Assembly (NCBI RefSeq): GCF_030929495.1
Contig: NZ_JAVFWN010000002.1
Location: forward strand, 186,001-250,000
DNA: 64,000 nucleotides
Reading direction: 5' to 3'
Source of the DNA: Nocardioides sp. LHD-245
GTDB taxonomy: Bacteria; Actinomycetota; Actinomycetes; Propionibacteriales; Nocardioidaceae
This document shows, piece after piece, positions 8,796 to 19,326 of this stretch; positions within the stretch are counted from its first letter, which is position 1, and every line of letters starts with the position of its first letter. Below the pieces are notes generated by a model. That model saw only the letters and a program-made list of their open reading frames with translations. It was not told where the DNA came from and did no database searches. The position numbers and the translations under genes were made by a program.

Positions 8796-9986
8796 TCAGT
8801 CGGCCGCGGCCCAGGCCTGCTTGAGCGTCACGCGGCCCTGCGTCTGCAGCAGGGCCCGGCGGTAGATCCGCTCGGCGAGGACGACGGTCGCCGCCATCGC
8901 CGCGAGGAGGATCGCGATCGCGGCGACCGGCTCGCCCACGGCGGCGTCGCCGTTGAGGACCCGGATCGGCATCAGCACGATCGAGAACGGCGGCACGTAC
9001 GACGCGACGGTCTGGACGGTCCCTTCGAAGAGGAAGGCGCCGAAGAACACGCCCATCATCACGAAGGTGAGCGGGGCCGCGGTCGTCTGCAGGTCCTCGG
9101 CACGGCTCGCGAGCGCGCCGGCCACCGCCCACCAGCAGGCGACGAAGAGGAAGCCGACGAGGAAGAAGACGGCGAACCACCCGATGCCCGCGGAGATGCC
9201 GGACAGGAACGAGGAGTACTCCGTGAAGGAGATGCCGACCAGCCCGACGGCGACGATGAGTGCCGTCTGCCCCAGCGCCAGCAGGGTGTTGCCCGCGATC
9301 TTGCCGATCAACAGCTGCCGCACCGGGATCTTGGTGGTGATGATCTCGACGATCCGGTTCGCCTTCTCCTCCACCACGCTGCCCGACAGCGTGTAGCCGA
9401 AGCCGAGCGCGGCGAAGTAGAAGAGGAAGGCCAGCAGGAACCCCATCCCCTGCGCGAAGTCCTGGCGCTCCGCGTCGCCCTCGAGCAGGACGGTGTCCAC
9501 CGCGCCGCCCTGCCGGAGCTCTGCGGGCGACGTGCCGGCGCGCTCGGCGTTCGCCGTCAGCGCGGCGTCGCCGATGATGCTCTCCGCGGCGGCGGTCAGG
9601 TCGCCCGGCACCTCCTTGCGGCCGACGAGGGTCCAGCCGTCGTCGGTGGCTCGCAGCAGGACGTCGGCGTCCTCGTCCTCCAGCGCGGCGACACCGGCGG
9701 CGTCGGAGGCGACCTCCACCAGCTCGACCTCCAGGCCGTCGTCGACCTCGGGGACCTCACGCTCGAGCAGCTGGGCGGTGGCCGCGTCCGCGGCGGTCGC
9801 GGCGACCGTGACGCGCTCGGTGCGGTCCTCGGACCAGATCGTCCAGCCGATGAAGCCGACGACGAGCACCAGGGTGATCAGGGTGCCGATGAGGAAGGAC
9901 TTGTCGGTGAGCCGGGTGACGACCTCGCGGCGGGCCACGAGCAGCCAGGGCCGCTCGGCCGCACGGGTCTCGGTCTGGTCGTTCAT
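8796..9986 (-). CDS. ABC transporter permease, NatB-like (ABC-2 family)
   Basis: Membrane subunit of a two-gene exporter. The 396-residue protein has one N-terminal helix (about 30-50), a large extracytoplasmic domain of about 150 residues, and then five to six helices from about residue 180. This is the layout of NatB and YhaP-type permeases. VVEEKANRIVEIITTKIP between helices is characteristic of the family. NatAB of Bacillus exports sodium, but actinobacterial homologues are not assigned, so the substrate stays open. The start ATG overlaps the stop of the ATPase gene (ATGA). Confidence 0.9.
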   Translation of the reverse strand: MNDQTETRAAERPWLLVARREVVTRLTDKSFLIGTLITLVLVVGFIGWTIWSEDRTERVTVAATAADAATAQLLEREVPEVDDGLEVELVEVASDAAGVAALEDEDADVLLRATDDGWTLVGRKEVPGDLTAAAESIIGDAALTANAERAGTSPAELRQGGAVDTVLLEGDAERQDFAQGMGFLLAFLFYFAALGFGYTLSGSVVEEKANRIVEIITTKIPVRQLLIGKIAGNTLLALGQTALIVAVGLVGISFTEYSSFLSGISAGIGWFAVFFLVGFLFVACWWAVAGALASRAEDLQTTAAPLTFVMMGVFFGAFLFEGTVQTVASYVPPFSIVLMPIRVLNGDAAVGEPVAAIAILLAAMAATVVLAERIYRRALLQTQGRVTLKQAWAAAD

Positions 9987-10882
9987 GCGGTGACCTCCCG
10001 ATAGATCTCGGACAGCGGGGTGCGGACCGTGGCGAGCTCGCGGACCTCGCCACGGTCGAGGCCGGCGGTCAGGATCGCCCGACGGACGGCGTCCGCGGCG
10101 CGCTCGTCCTGATCGGCCAGCTCGACCAGGGCCTCGGCGCCGTCGACGTCGAGGACGTGAACGCCGGCGATGTCGCGGATCCACCCGGCGTCGCGGTCGG
10201 TGACGACCCGAAGCCGCTCGGGTCCGCGGGCGCGCAACTCCTCGACCCCGCCCTGGGCGACGACCTCGCCGGCGCGGAGCACGACGAGCCGGTCGCAGAG
10301 TCGCTCGACGAGGTCGAGCTGGTGGCTGGAGAACAGGACCGGTACGCCGCGGCCGGTCTCCTCACGCAGCAGGTCGACCATCGAGTCGACCGCGGTGGGG
10401 TCGAGGCCGGAGAAGGGCTCGTCGAGGATCAGCGCCTGCGGCTGGTTGAGCAGCGCGGCGATGATCTGGACACGCTGCTGGTTGCCGAGGCTGAGCTTCT
10501 CGACGCGGTCGCCGCTGCGGTCGGCGAGGCCGAACCGCTCGAGGCTCTCCGTGGCCGACGCGCGGGCCCGCGCCGCCGGCAGCCCCGAGAGCTCGCCGAG
10601 ATAGACGAGCTGGTCGAGGATCCTCTGCTTCGGGTAGAGGCCGCGTTCCTCGGGCATGTACCCGAAGCGGCGGCGGTCGGCTGCCGCGATCGGGCGCCCC
10701 TGCCAGAGCACCTCGCCCGCGGAGAGCCCGAGCAGCCCCATGATCATCCGCATCGTCGTGGTCTTGCCGGCGCCGTTGCCCCCGACGAAGCCGGTCAGCA
10801 TCCCGGCCGGCACGTCGAACGACACGTCGTCGACCACGGTCCGCTCACCGAACCTGCGCGTCAGACCCCTCGTCTCGATCAT
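9983..10882 (-). CDS. ABC transporter ATP-binding protein, NatA-like
   Basis: ATPase partner of the NatB-like permease. Of 299 residues, the core carries GGNGAGKTTT (Walker A), LSLGNQQRVQ (signature) and ALILDEPFSGLDP (Walker B). The C-terminal DUF4162-like extension is typical of NatA-type ATPases. I chose the ATG at 10882 because TAGCGT stands exactly 7 nt before it, which suits a leaderless mRNA; a GTG three codons upstream lies inside that box. The response regulator gene ends 87 nt upstream, so the exporter may be this regulator's target as well as its neighbour. Confidence 0.92.
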   Translation of the reverse strand: MIETRGLTRRFGERTVVDDVSFDVPAGMLTGFVGGNGAGKTTTMRMIMGLLGLSAGEVLWQGRPIAAADRRRFGYMPEERGLYPKQRILDQLVYLGELSGLPAARARASATESLERFGLADRSGDRVEKLSLGNQQRVQIIAALLNQPQALILDEPFSGLDPTAVDSMVDLLREETGRGVPVLFSSHQLDLVERLCDRLVVLRAGEVVAQGGVEELRARGPERLRVVTDRDAGWIRDIAGVHVLDVDGAEALVELADQDERAADAVRRAILTAGLDRGEVRELATVRTPLSEIYREVTA

Positions 10883-10889
10883 GACGTCC

Positions 10890-10895
10890 ACGCTA
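10890..10895 (-). promoter_or_regulatory. -10 box before NatA-like ATPase
   Basis: TAGCGT on the minus strand, 7 nt before ATG 10882. It suggests that the four-gene ABC cluster has its own, leaderless start site rather than depending only on read-through from the two-component genes. Confidence 0.45.
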
Positions 10896-10940
10896 GGGAC
10901 GCCGGCGCCTGCTGTGATCCGCCGCGAGGAGGGGATCCAC

Positions 10941-10958
10941 CTCCGCCGTACGACGGAG
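10941..10958 (-). terminator. small hairpin after the response regulator
   Basis: On the minus strand this can form a 7-bp stem with one G-U pair around a GUAC loop. It lies 12 nt beyond the response-regulator stop. There is no U-tract, so it may be a weak terminator or attenuator. Confidence 0.35.
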
Positions 10959-10969
10959 ACCGGTCAGGC

Positions 10970-11653
10970 TCAGCCCGCCAGGCCGGCGCGGTGGGCGAAC
11001 ACCACCGCCTGGACCCGGTCGCGCAGGAGGAGCTTGGCCAGACAGTTCGAGACGTGGGTCTTGACCGTCGCCTCGCCCAGCACGAGGCGCTCGGCGATCT
11101 CGGCGTTGGACAGCCCCTCGCCCAGCAGGCGCAGCACCTCGCTCTCGCGCTCGGTCAGCCGGTCGAGGAGCTTCGTCTCCTCCGCGGTGGGCCCGGCCGG
11201 CGGAGCCTGTCCCGCCGCCATCTCGGCGATGACCCGGCGGGTGACCTCCGGGGAGAGCAGGGCGTGCCCGCGGCCGACCGCGCGGACGGCCTCGACGAGC
11301 TGCTCCGCCTCGGCGTTCTTGAGGAGGAAGCCGCTGGCGCCGGCCCGGAGCGCGTCGAAGAGATAGTCGTCGCGGTCGAAGGTGGTGAGGATGACGACCC
11401 GGCCGAGGTCCTCGGCGACCAGGTCCGCGGTGGCGGCGATGCCGTCGACACGCGGCATCTGCACGTCCATCAGGACGACGTCCGGGCGCAGCCGCCGGGC
11501 CAGCTCGACGGCCTCGGCGCCGTCGGCCGCCTCGCCGACCACCTCGATGTCGGGCTCGGCCGACAGGATCATCCGGAAGCCGGAGCGGACCAGCGCCTGG
11601 TCGTCGGCGAGGAGGACCCGCAGCCTCGATCCGGAGCCACGGTGCTCAGTCAT
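10970..11653 (-). CDS. NarL/LuxR-family response regulator
   Basis: DNA-binding response regulator of 227 residues. The receiver domain covers about residues 11-128, with DD at 17-18 and the phospho-acceptor Asp63 in LMDVQMP. The C-terminal LuxR helix-turn-helix covers about 160-220, with LTERESEVLRLLGEGLSNAE and ATVKTHVSN. The start ATG overlaps the 3' end of the histidine-kinase gene by 8 nt, so the pair is co-translated. Genes of this class in actinobacteria often regulate a neighbouring ABC exporter, which here lies directly downstream; that link is inferred from position. Confidence 0.95.
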   Translation of the reverse strand: MTEHRGSGSRLRVLLADDQALVRSGFRMILSAEPDIEVVGEAADGAEAVELARRLRPDVVLMDVQMPRVDGIAATADLVAEDLGRVVILTTFDRDDYLFDALRAGASGFLLKNAEAEQLVEAVRAVGRGHALLSPEVTRRVIAEMAAGQAPPAGPTAEETKLLDRLTERESEVLRLLGEGLSNAEIAERLVLGEATVKTHVSNCLAKLLLRDRVQAVVFAHRAGLAG

Positions 11654-13004
11654 CCGTGCCTCCCAGCGGCAGCCGGGCCCGGACCCGGTAGCCCCGGGTG
11701 GTCCGTGGACCGATCTCGACCTCTCCCCGGTGCGAGGCGACCCGCTCGCGGATGCCGAGATGGCCCATGCCCGAGCTCGACGTCCCCGATCGCGGCCGGC
11801 CGTCGTCCAGCACCTCGACCTCGGCGAACGGCCGGTCGCCGGCCTCGGTGACCCGCAGCCGCACCGAGGCGCGGGACGCCGTCGAGTGCCGCACGACGTT
11901 GGCCAGCGCCTCCTGCGCGGTCCGGTACAGCGTGAGCCCGACCGTCTCCGGGAGCCGGGCCGCGGCCCCGGGCCGGTCCTCCACCACGGCGTACGACGTG
12001 CGCAGCCCGTCGTACGCGCGGCCGGCGACGAGCTCCTCGAGGTCAGCTACGCCGGGCGTGCTGGTCCGCGACCGCTCGGCGGTCGGGTCGTCCGCGGAAC
12101 GGGCCTCGATGTCACGCAGCGTGCCGAGCAGCGAGCGCATCTGGGAGACCGCCTCGCGCGAGCTGGACTCGATCGCGCCCAGCGCGCCGGCCGCCGTCCG
12201 AGGGTCGTCCTGGAGCACGCGGCGGGCGCCGGCGGCCTGGACGCCGATCACCGAGACGTGGTGGCCGACGACGTCGTGCAACTCACGGGCGATCCGCAGC
12301 CGTTCGTCCACCACCGCACGCTGCTGGAGGGTCACCGTCTGCCGGGCGATCGTGCGCGCCTGCTCGGCGAGCGCCTCGCGCTGCCGGGCGCCACGCCAGG
12401 CGACCTGGCCGCCGATGATGGCGCCGACGAAGTAGACGACGTTGACGATGAAGGTGAGCAGGATGATGGCGGGGACGGGCGGCAGGAAGCCGAAGCGCTC
12501 GTCCTCACCCACGCCGTCCAGCCAGGTCTGCACGCTCTGGCCCACCGCGAACTGCCAGGCGACCCAGCAGAGCATGAACACCAGGATCGTGCTGGTCACC
12601 AGCAGCGCCGAGCGACGGCTGCGGCCCCATGCCATCGCCGAGAACAGCCCCATGAAGTAGCAGATCTGGAGCGCCACCTGGCCCATCACCTGGGGCATCG
12701 CGACGCCGGTCACGAACATGTGGGTGGAGAGGTAGACCGCCACCACGAGCGGGTAGCGGCGCCGAAGCACCAGGGCGAGCGCGGCCGCGGACATGACGAG
12801 GTAGATCGCCCACCACGGCGCGTCGACGTTGTCGAAGGCGCCGGCGCTGCGGGCCAGCTCGAGCGTGACGATCCCGGCGATCTCGAACGCCGCGCCGGTG
12901 GCGACGTCGCGGGTGGTGATCGGGGGGCTGCCCCGGTCCCACTCGTCGTCGACCGCGAAGTACGCGCCGAGGCGGGCACGCAGCGCGGGACCGACGGAAG
13001 ACAC
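11646..13004 (-). CDS. sensor histidine kinase, HisKA_3 (DesK/NarX-like) class
   Basis: Membrane sensor kinase of 452 residues. About five to six hydrophobic segments lie in residues 38-200 with short loops, so it probably senses within the membrane. After a short coiled linker the HisKA_3 dimerisation helix has the phospho-acceptor His243 in ARELHDVVGHHVS. The ATPase domain has YRTAQEALANVVRHS (N-box) and MGHLGIRERV (G-box region). The GTG start lies 3 nt after the glmM stop, so the kinase is transcribed behind glmM. That unusual position could couple envelope precursor synthesis to envelope sensing. Confidence 0.94.
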   Translation of the reverse strand: MSSVGPALRARLGAYFAVDDEWDRGSPPITTRDVATGAAFEIAGIVTLELARSAGAFDNVDAPWWAIYLVMSAAALALVLRRRYPLVVAVYLSTHMFVTGVAMPQVMGQVALQICYFMGLFSAMAWGRSRRSALLVTSTILVFMLCWVAWQFAVGQSVQTWLDGVGEDERFGFLPPVPAIILLTFIVNVVYFVGAIIGGQVAWRGARQREALAEQARTIARQTVTLQQRAVVDERLRIARELHDVVGHHVSVIGVQAAGARRVLQDDPRTAAGALGAIESSSREAVSQMRSLLGTLRDIEARSADDPTAERSRTSTPGVADLEELVAGRAYDGLRTSYAVVEDRPGAAARLPETVGLTLYRTAQEALANVVRHSTASRASVRLRVTEAGDRPFAEVEVLDDGRPRSGTSSSGMGHLGIRERVASHRGEVEIGPRTTRGYRVRARLPLGGTDD

Positions 13005-13007
13005 GGC

Positions 13008-14363
13008 CTAGAACGCCAGCCGCTCGCGGACGACGTCAGCGAGCCGCTGCGCGACCCCCTCGGCCCGCTCGGCGGTCGGCGCCTCGACCATCACCCGGAC
13101 CAGCGGCTCGGTGCCGGAGGGACGCAGCAGCACCCGCCCGGAGCCGTCGAGCTCGGCCTCGGCGCCGGCGACGGCCTCGAGGAGGGCGGGGTCGTCGGTG
13201 CGGGTGCGGTCGACGCCACCGACGTTGACGAGGACCTGCGGGAGGCGGGTCATCACGCCGGCGAGGTCGCGCAGCGAGCGGTCGGTGGTGGCCATCCGGC
13301 GGGCGACGTGCAGCGCGGTGAGGATGCCGTCGCCGGTGGTGGCGTGCTCGCGCATGATCACGTGCCCGGACTGCTCGCCGCCGAGGCTGAATCCCCCGCG
13401 GCGCATCTCGTCGAGGACGTAGCGGTCCCCGACGGCGGTCTGCACGACGGTCACGCCGGCCTGCTCCATGGCCTGCAGCAGGCCGAGATTGCTCATCACG
13501 GTGGCGACGAGGGTGTCACCGACCAGGCCGCCGGCCTCGCGGAGGGCGAGCGTGAGGACCGCCATGATCTGGTCGCCGTCGACGACCTCGCCGGTGTGGT
13601 CGACGGCCAGGCAGCGGTCGGCGTCGCCGTCGACCGCGAACCCGGCGTCGGCGCCGTGCGCGACCACCGCCGCCCGCAACGGGTCGAGGTGGGTGGAGCC
13701 GCAGCCCTCGTTGATGTTGAGCCCGTCGGGCGACGCGCCGATGGTGACCACCTCGGCGCCGGCGGCGCTCAGGGCCCGCGGTCCGACCTCGCTGGCCGCG
13801 CCGTGGGCACAGTCGAGCACCAGCTTCAACCCGGCCAGCGGCTTGCCGGCGGGTGCGTCGAGGGTGCGGACCAGGTGGTCGACGTACTCCTTGACGGTGG
13901 GGCCGTAGGGCGTCACCCGGCCGACCGCGGCGCCCGTGGGGCGGTCCCAGTCCTGGCCGAGCAGCGCCTCGATCTCACGCTCGAGTGAGTCGTCGAGCTT
14001 GACGCCGCCGCGAGCGAGGAACTTGATGCCGTTGTCGGGCATCGGATTGTGCGAGGCGCTGATGACCACCCCCACGTCGGCGCCGAGGGCGTCGGTGAAG
14101 TAGGCGACGCCGGGGGTCGGCAGCACCCGCAGCCGGAGGACGTCGACCCCCGCGGAGGCGAGTCCGGCGACGACGGCGTGCTCGAGGAACTGGCCGCTGA
14201 TGCGCGTGTCGCGACCGACGACGGCGAGCGGGCGCGGCCGGCTGTAGCCGCCGTGCTCGACGAGCACCCGGGCCGCGGCACTGCCGAGGTCCACCGCCAG
14301 CTCGGCGGTCAGCTTGTCGTTGGCCAGTCCACGGACTCCGTCGGTCCCGAAGATGCGCGGCAC
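13008..14363 (-). CDS. glmM: phosphoglucosamine mutase
   Basis: Converts glucosamine-6-phosphate to glucosamine-1-phosphate, the step after GlmS. The protein has 451 residues. The active phosphoserine is Ser104 in [14 protein letters not shown], the Mg loop is DGDADR, the substrate loop is GGEQSGH, and the C-terminal phosphate loop is [12 protein letters not shown]. The start GTG at 14363 is preceded by AGGGGGAG, a strong ribosome site. It follows rpsI after 208 nt that include a hairpin, the usual actinobacterial order rplM-rpsI-glmM. The stop codon is 3 nt from the histidine-kinase start. Confidence 0.98.
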   Translation of the reverse strand: MPRIFGTDGVRGLANDKLTAELAVDLGSAAARVLVEHGGYSRPRPLAVVGRDTRISGQFLEHAVVAGLASAGVDVLRLRVLPTPGVAYFTDALGADVGVVISASHNPMPDNGIKFLARGGVKLDDSLEREIEALLGQDWDRPTGAAVGRVTPYGPTVKEYVDHLVRTLDAPAGKPLAGLKLVLDCAHGAASEVGPRALSAAGAEVVTIGASPDGLNINEGCGSTHLDPLRAAVVAHGADAGFAVDGDADRCLAVDHTGEVVDGDQIMAVLTLALREAGGLVGDTLVATVMSNLGLLQAMEQAGVTVVQTAVGDRYVLDEMRRGGFSLGGEQSGHVIMREHATTGDGILTALHVARRMATTDRSLRDLAGVMTRLPQVLVNVGGVDRTRTDDPALLEAVAGAEAELDGSGRVLLRPSGTEPLVRVMVEAPTAERAEGVAQRLADVVRERLAF

Positions 14364-14401
14364 GTGCTCCCCCTGAGCTCTGCGGTGCGGGTGGGAAATG
14401 G

Positions 14402-14443
14402 CGACAGGGCCACGGACCGCGGCTGCGGTGCGTGGCCCTGTCG
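14402..14443 (-). terminator. hairpin between rpsI and glmM
   Basis: Perfect 13-bp arms (CGACAGGGCCACG and its complement) enclose a 16-nt loop. It is placed 128 nt downstream of the rpsI stop and 38 nt before the glmM start. On the minus strand it is followed by only a short ATTT run. It probably terminates or attenuates ribosomal-protein transcription ahead of glmM. Confidence 0.65.
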
Positions 14444-14571
14444 TGACTATCTTGCGCTGCGTCGCGTGTCGGAGTGCCTCGCAAGGCGGAGCCGCGAAGG
14501 CGACCTTGGAAGCGGAGCGGTCGTCGAGCGGCGACAGTCGCTCGCTGCGGTGCCCGGCACGCGGCGCAGGA

Positions 14572-15084
14572 TCAGCGCTTGCTGTACTGCGGGGCCTTAC
14601 GGGCCTTCTTGAGACCGGCCTTCTTACGCTCGGTCGCCCGGGCGTCGCGGGTCAGCAGACCGGCCTTCTTCAGGGTCGGGCGGTAGGCGTCGAGGTCGAT
14701 CCCGTTGAGCGAGCGGGCCACGCCGAGGCGCAGCGCGCCGGCCTGGCCGGTGATGCCGCCGCCGTGGATGCGGGCGATCACGTCGAAACGGCCCTCGAGG
14801 CCGAGCGCCGCGAACGGCTCGTTGACGACCTGCTGGTGCAGCTTGTTGGGGAAGTAGTCGTCGATGGTCCGGCCGTTGATGGTCCAGCTGCCGGTGCCGG
14901 GGACGATGCGCACGCGGGCGACGGCCTCCTTGCGGCGACCGGTGGCGGCGCCGGGGGCGACGGTCACGGGGCGGTTGTCGACGGCGGCCGACGGGGAGGT
15001 CTCGCTGGTGTAGGCGACACCCTGCTCGTCGGTCTCGAAGGTCTCCTCGACCTCACCGGGGGTGGTGCTGTTGTTCTCAGTCAC
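14572..15084 (-). CDS. rpsI: 30S ribosomal protein S9
   Basis: Small-subunit protein whose C-terminal tail reaches the P-site tRNA. The chain has 170 residues: an acidic, low-complexity N-terminal extension of about 45 residues, as in other actinobacteria, then the conserved core [29 protein letters not shown] and the terminal [12 protein letters not shown]. It follows rplM by 37 nt in the universal L13-S9 pair. The downstream gap to glmM holds the hairpin at 14402 and shorter GC-rich hairpins but no other gene. Confidence 0.99.
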   Translation of the reverse strand: MTENNSTTPGEVEETFETDEQGVAYTSETSPSAAVDNRPVTVAPGAATGRRKEAVARVRIVPGTGSWTINGRTIDDYFPNKLHQQVVNEPFAALGLEGRFDVIARIHGGGITGQAGALRLGVARSLNGIDLDAYRPTLKKAGLLTRDARATERKKAGLKKARKAPQYSKR

Positions 15085-15121
15085 GATCGTTGTCCTCAGT
15101 CCGTTCAGATCAGTCGAGAAG

Positions 15122-15565
15122 TCACTGGGAGATCTGGGAGATCTCGTAGGGCACGGCCTGCTGGGCCTGGTGGGGGTGAGCCGGGCCGCTGTAGACCTTC
15201 AGCTTCTTGATGATCTGCCGGCCGAGGCGGTTCTTCGGCAGCATGCCCCAGACGGCCTTCTCGACGGCCTTGCGGGCGTCCTTGTCGATGACGTCACCGA
15301 TCGGGGTGGCGGTCAGACCACCCGGGAAGCCGGAGTGGCGGTAGACCATCTTGTCGGCCCGCTTGTTGCCGGACAGGGCCACCTTGTCGGCGTTGACGAT
15401 GATGACGTAGTCACCGGTGTCGGTGTTGGGCGCGAAGATCGCCTTGTGCTTGCCGCGCAGCAGATTGGCGGCGGTGACAGCCAGGCGACCGAGGACGACG
15501 TCGTTCGCGTCGATCACGAGCCAGGCGCGCTCGATGTCGCCGGGCTTCGGAGCGTAGGTGCGCAT
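15122..15565 (-). CDS. rplM: 50S ribosomal protein L13
   Basis: Early-assembly large-subunit protein, 147 residues, beginning [19 protein letters not shown]. Core signatures are [28 protein letters not shown] and [10 protein letters not shown]. The start at 15565 is fixed by the family N-terminus and by AAGGAGG 9 nt upstream, the best ribosome site in the window. The open frame continues far upstream without homology. A promoter at 15780-15808 would give a leader of about 200 nt, long enough for feedback control by L13 or another factor. Confidence 0.99.
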   Translation of the reverse strand: MRTYAPKPGDIERAWLVIDANDVVLGRLAVTAANLLRGKHKAIFAPNTDTGDYVIIVNADKVALSGNKRADKMVYRHSGFPGGLTATPIGDVIDKDARKAVEKAVWGMLPKNRLGRQIIKKLKVYSGPAHPHQAQQAVPYEISQISQ

Positions 15566-15779
15566 GATGCGTACCCTCCTTGCTAGTTCGTTGCCCGTAC
15601 GACGGTCGCCGCCCGGGTTGCCCTGCGCGGTCGGTGACCCCGGCCGCTCGGGCGACGTACTCCTGACGAACTCAGCCCGGCCCACGCACGCTCGTCTCTC
15701 GACGATCCACAGGCGATCCGGGTCTGCCCCGTGCCCCGACCGAGGTCGTGACGCGAAGCGGCAGAAGACGCGACCTGCA

Positions 15780-15808
15780 ACACTACGGGCGCCCCCTACC
15801 ACGGTCAA
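15780..15808 (-). promoter_or_regulatory. sigma70-type promoter for rplM-rpsI
   Basis: On the minus strand TTGACC (15808-15803), a 17-nt spacer and TAGTGT (15785-15780) form the best housekeeping promoter in the window. The distance to rplM ATG implies a leader of roughly 200 nt. The -35 box lies 20 nt before the start of the divergent BASS transporter gene. Confidence 0.65.
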
Positions 15809-15827
15809 AATGCGGAGGAGCCGGGCC

Positions 15828-16727
15828 ATGGACTCAGGACTGGTCTCGGTCGGCCTGCCGGCCGCGCTGGCGATCATCATGTTCGGCCTCGGCCTCGCGC
15901 TCACGACCGACGACTTCCGGCGCATCGGCCGCACGCCGCTGCCGGTCGCGGTCGCCCTGGTGGCCCAGCTCGTCGTGCTGCCCGCCCTCTGTCTCGGTCT
16001 GGTCCTCGCGCTCGACCTGGCCCCGATCCTCGCGGTCGGGATGATGCTGCTGGCAGCCTCGCCGGGCGGTACGACCGCCAATCTGTTCAGCCATCTGTTC
16101 CGTGGCGACGTGGCCCTCAACATCACACTGACCGCGGTGAACTCGCTGATCGCCGTCGTCAGTCTCCCGCTGGTCGTCAACCTCGCCGTCGGCTGGTTCG
16201 ACCCACCCGGAGCCGAGGACATCGGACTGCAGCTCGGCAAGACCGCCCAGGTCTTCGCGATCGTGCTGGTGCCGGTGGCGCTGGGCATGCTCGTGCGGCG
16301 CTCCTCACCCCACGTCGCCGCCCGCGCCGACCGCCCGGTCCGGATCGCCTCGGCGGTCGTCCTCGCGCTGGTGATCGTCGGAGCGCTGGTCGGCGAGCGT
16401 GAGAACCTCGCCGACTACATCGCCGACGTCGGCATCGCCACCACCCTGTTCTGCGCGCTCAGCCTGGGCGTCGGCTACCTGCTCCCCCGGCTGCTCGGGG
16501 TCGAGCAGAAGCAGGCTCTCGCCTCGGCGTTCGAGGTCGGGATCCACAACAGCACGCTCGCCATCGCGATCGCGATCGGCGTGCTCGACAACGACACCCT
16601 GGCGGTGCCCGCGGCGGTCTACGGCGTCGTGATGTTCCCGCTCGCGCTGCTCGCCGGATGGCTGCTCGCCCGGCGCCGGTCACCGGTCCGCGGTCACCGA
16701 TCGGGACACCGGCTACCGCCTCTGTGA
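15828..16727 (+). CDS. bile acid:sodium symporter (BASS) family transporter
   Basis: Integral membrane carrier of 299 residues with about nine to ten helices. It starts [20 protein letters not shown], and [25 protein letters not shown] is the conserved inner motif of the BASS superfamily. [17 protein letters not shown] near the C-terminus is the second conserved crossing region. Bacterial members move organic acids, pantoate or bile acids with sodium; the substrate here cannot be read. The ATG at 15828 has GGAGGAG about 9 nt upstream. It is transcribed away from rplM and stops 22 nt before citrate synthase. Confidence 0.93.
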   Translation: MDSGLVSVGLPAALAIIMFGLGLALTTDDFRRIGRTPLPVAVALVAQLVVLPALCLGLVLALDLAPILAVGMMLLAASPGGTTANLFSHLFRGDVALNITLTAVNSLIAVVSLPLVVNLAVGWFDPPGAEDIGLQLGKTAQVFAIVLVPVALGMLVRRSSPHVAARADRPVRIASAVVLALVIVGALVGERENLADYIADVGIATTLFCALSLGVGYLLPRLLGVEQKQALASAFEVGIHNSTLAIAIAIGVLDNDTLAVPAAVYGVVMFPLALLAGWLLARRRSPVRGHRSGHRLPPL

Positions 16728-16737
16728 CGTGGCCGAC

Positions 16738-16743
16738 TAGGTT
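16738..16743 (+). promoter_or_regulatory. -10 box before citrate synthase
   Basis: TAGGTT lies 6 nt before the GTG start, with no ribosome site between, consistent with leaderless transcription of the citrate synthase gene. Confidence 0.5.
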
Positions 16744-16749
16744 GGCAGG

Positions 16750-18039
<1,290 letters not shown>

Positions 18040-18041
18040 GC

Positions 18042-18686
18042 TTGCCCCGCTCCGCCGTACCCTCCTCGACCCCTGCCACCGACGTGGCAGGGGTCGTCTG
18101 GGATCTGGGCAACGTCCTCATCGACTGGCAGCCGCTCGCCGCGGTGGCCGCGGGCGTCGGCGACGCCGAGGCGCGTCGGTTCCTCGCCGAGTTCGACTTC
18201 GGCGCCTGGAACCACGCGTGCGACGCCGGCCGCTCCTGGGCCGACGCGTTGGCCGAGCTCGACCGTCTCCACCCCGAGTGGTCACCGCACGGGCACGCCT
18301 ACCATCGGCACTTCCCCGCGGCGCTGAGCGAGCTCCCCGCGTCCGTCGCGGTGGTACGCGAGCTGCACGCCGCCGGCGTGCCCCAGTGCGGGCTGACCAA
18401 CTGGTCCCACGAGCTCTACCAGGCCCATGCGGCAGGACGATTCGACCTCCTCGACCTGCTCGACCACGTCGTCGTGTCCGGCACCGAGCGGATCGCGAAG
18501 CCCGACCCGCGCATCTTCCTCCTCGCCGCCGAGCGGTCGGGGCTGGTGCCCGAGCAGCTGGTGTTCGTCGACGACAACGTGGGCAACGTAGAGGCGGCCG
18601 CGTCCCTCGGGATGGCGGGGATCGTGTTCACCGACGCCCCGACGCTGCGCGCCGAGCTGGCGGCCCTCGGGTTGCTCCCCGGCTGA
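18042..18686 (+). CDS. HAD-superfamily hydrolase, YihX-like
   Basis: Predicted phosphatase of 214 residues. Motif I reads VVWDLGNVLIDW with Asp21 as the likely nucleophile. The second acidic position is Asn (DLGN), as in the YihX/alpha-D-glucose-1-phosphatase subgroup. Motif II is in CGLTNWS, motif III KPDPRIF and motif IV VFVDDNVGNVEAA. The start is a TTG 2 nt after the citrate synthase stop, so translation is likely coupled. The substrate is not known. The gene converges with the Uma2 gene with a 9-nt gap. Confidence 0.88.
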   Translation: MPRSAVPSSTPATDVAGVVWDLGNVLIDWQPLAAVAAGVGDAEARRFLAEFDFGAWNHACDAGRSWADALAELDRLHPEWSPHGHAYHRHFPAALSELPASVAVVRELHAAGVPQCGLTNWSHELYQAHAAGRFDLLDLLDHVVVSGTERIAKPDPRIFLLAAERSGLVPEQLVFVDDNVGNVEAAASLGMAGIVFTDAPTLRAELAALGLLPG

Positions 18687-18695
18687 GGCCGACGC

Positions 18696-19238
18696 TCAGG
18701 CGAGCAGCGCGTCGATATCGACGGGGACCTCGACGTCGCCGTAGGCGAGCACCACCTGGCCGCTGGCGAAGCGGCCGGTCTCGAGGTAGAAGCCGTCGAC
18801 GAGCCGCATCGTGGTGACCTCGTGGTCGCGCGGGTCGACGATCCAGTACGACGGGGCGCCCCACGCGGCGTAGCGCTGCACCTTGCCCACGAGGTCGTCG
18901 CGCCGGTTGGTGGAGAGCACCTCGACGACCAGCAGAGGCACGTCGGCGAACACGTCGTCGTCGCTGTCGTCCCGGAACACCGTCAAGTCGGGGATGAGGT
19001 GCTCCTGGACTCCTCGCGGCGACCAGCCGAGCGACTGCAACGCCTCGGCACCGGCTGGGAGGACGGCATCGACCAGCCGCTCGAGCCGCTTGATGATCTG
19101 CTGATGCTTCTTGGTTGCCGGCGGCATGATGACCAGGCACCCCCCGTAGTACTCGCCGGTCTCGGGGTGGTCGAGGAAGTCCTCCCAGCTCATGGGGATG
19201 CGTCGCAGGTCATCGGTGGGGTGCATCGCCACGGTCAT
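18696..19238 (-). CDS. Uma2-family (DUF820) putative endonuclease
   Basis: Protein of 180 residues in the PD-(D/E)XK superfamily. MSWEDFLDHPETGEYYGGCLV is the usual N-terminal recognition segment. The putative catalytic core is IPDLTVF, then LLVVEVLSTNRRDDLVGK with the Glu and Lys, then YWIVDPRDHEV. AAGGAG lies 6 nt before the ATG. These genes are very abundant in cyanobacteria and actinobacteria and their role is not established. It stands alone between convergent and co-directed neighbours, and I see no partner gene. Confidence 0.85.
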   Translation of the reverse strand: MTVAMHPTDDLRRIPMSWEDFLDHPETGEYYGGCLVIMPPATKKHQQIIKRLERLVDAVLPAGAEALQSLGWSPRGVQEHLIPDLTVFRDDSDDDVFADVPLLVVEVLSTNRRDDLVGKVQRYAAWGAPSYWIVDPRDHEVTTMRLVDGFYLETGRFASGQVVLAYGDVEVPVDIDALLA

Positions 19239-19326
19239 CGCTGCTCCTTCCGGTTTCGGCGTCTCCCGAGATCGTCGCCGACCCGATCAGTCAACGCAAC
19301 CGGGACGGCGGCGGCAACCGCGGCCC

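Noticed and set aside
14480..14570. Extra gene or small RNA in the repetitive GC-rich stretch after rpsI
   Set aside because: Only short hairpins (for example CGAGCG with CGCTCG) are visible, and no promoter or coding frame.
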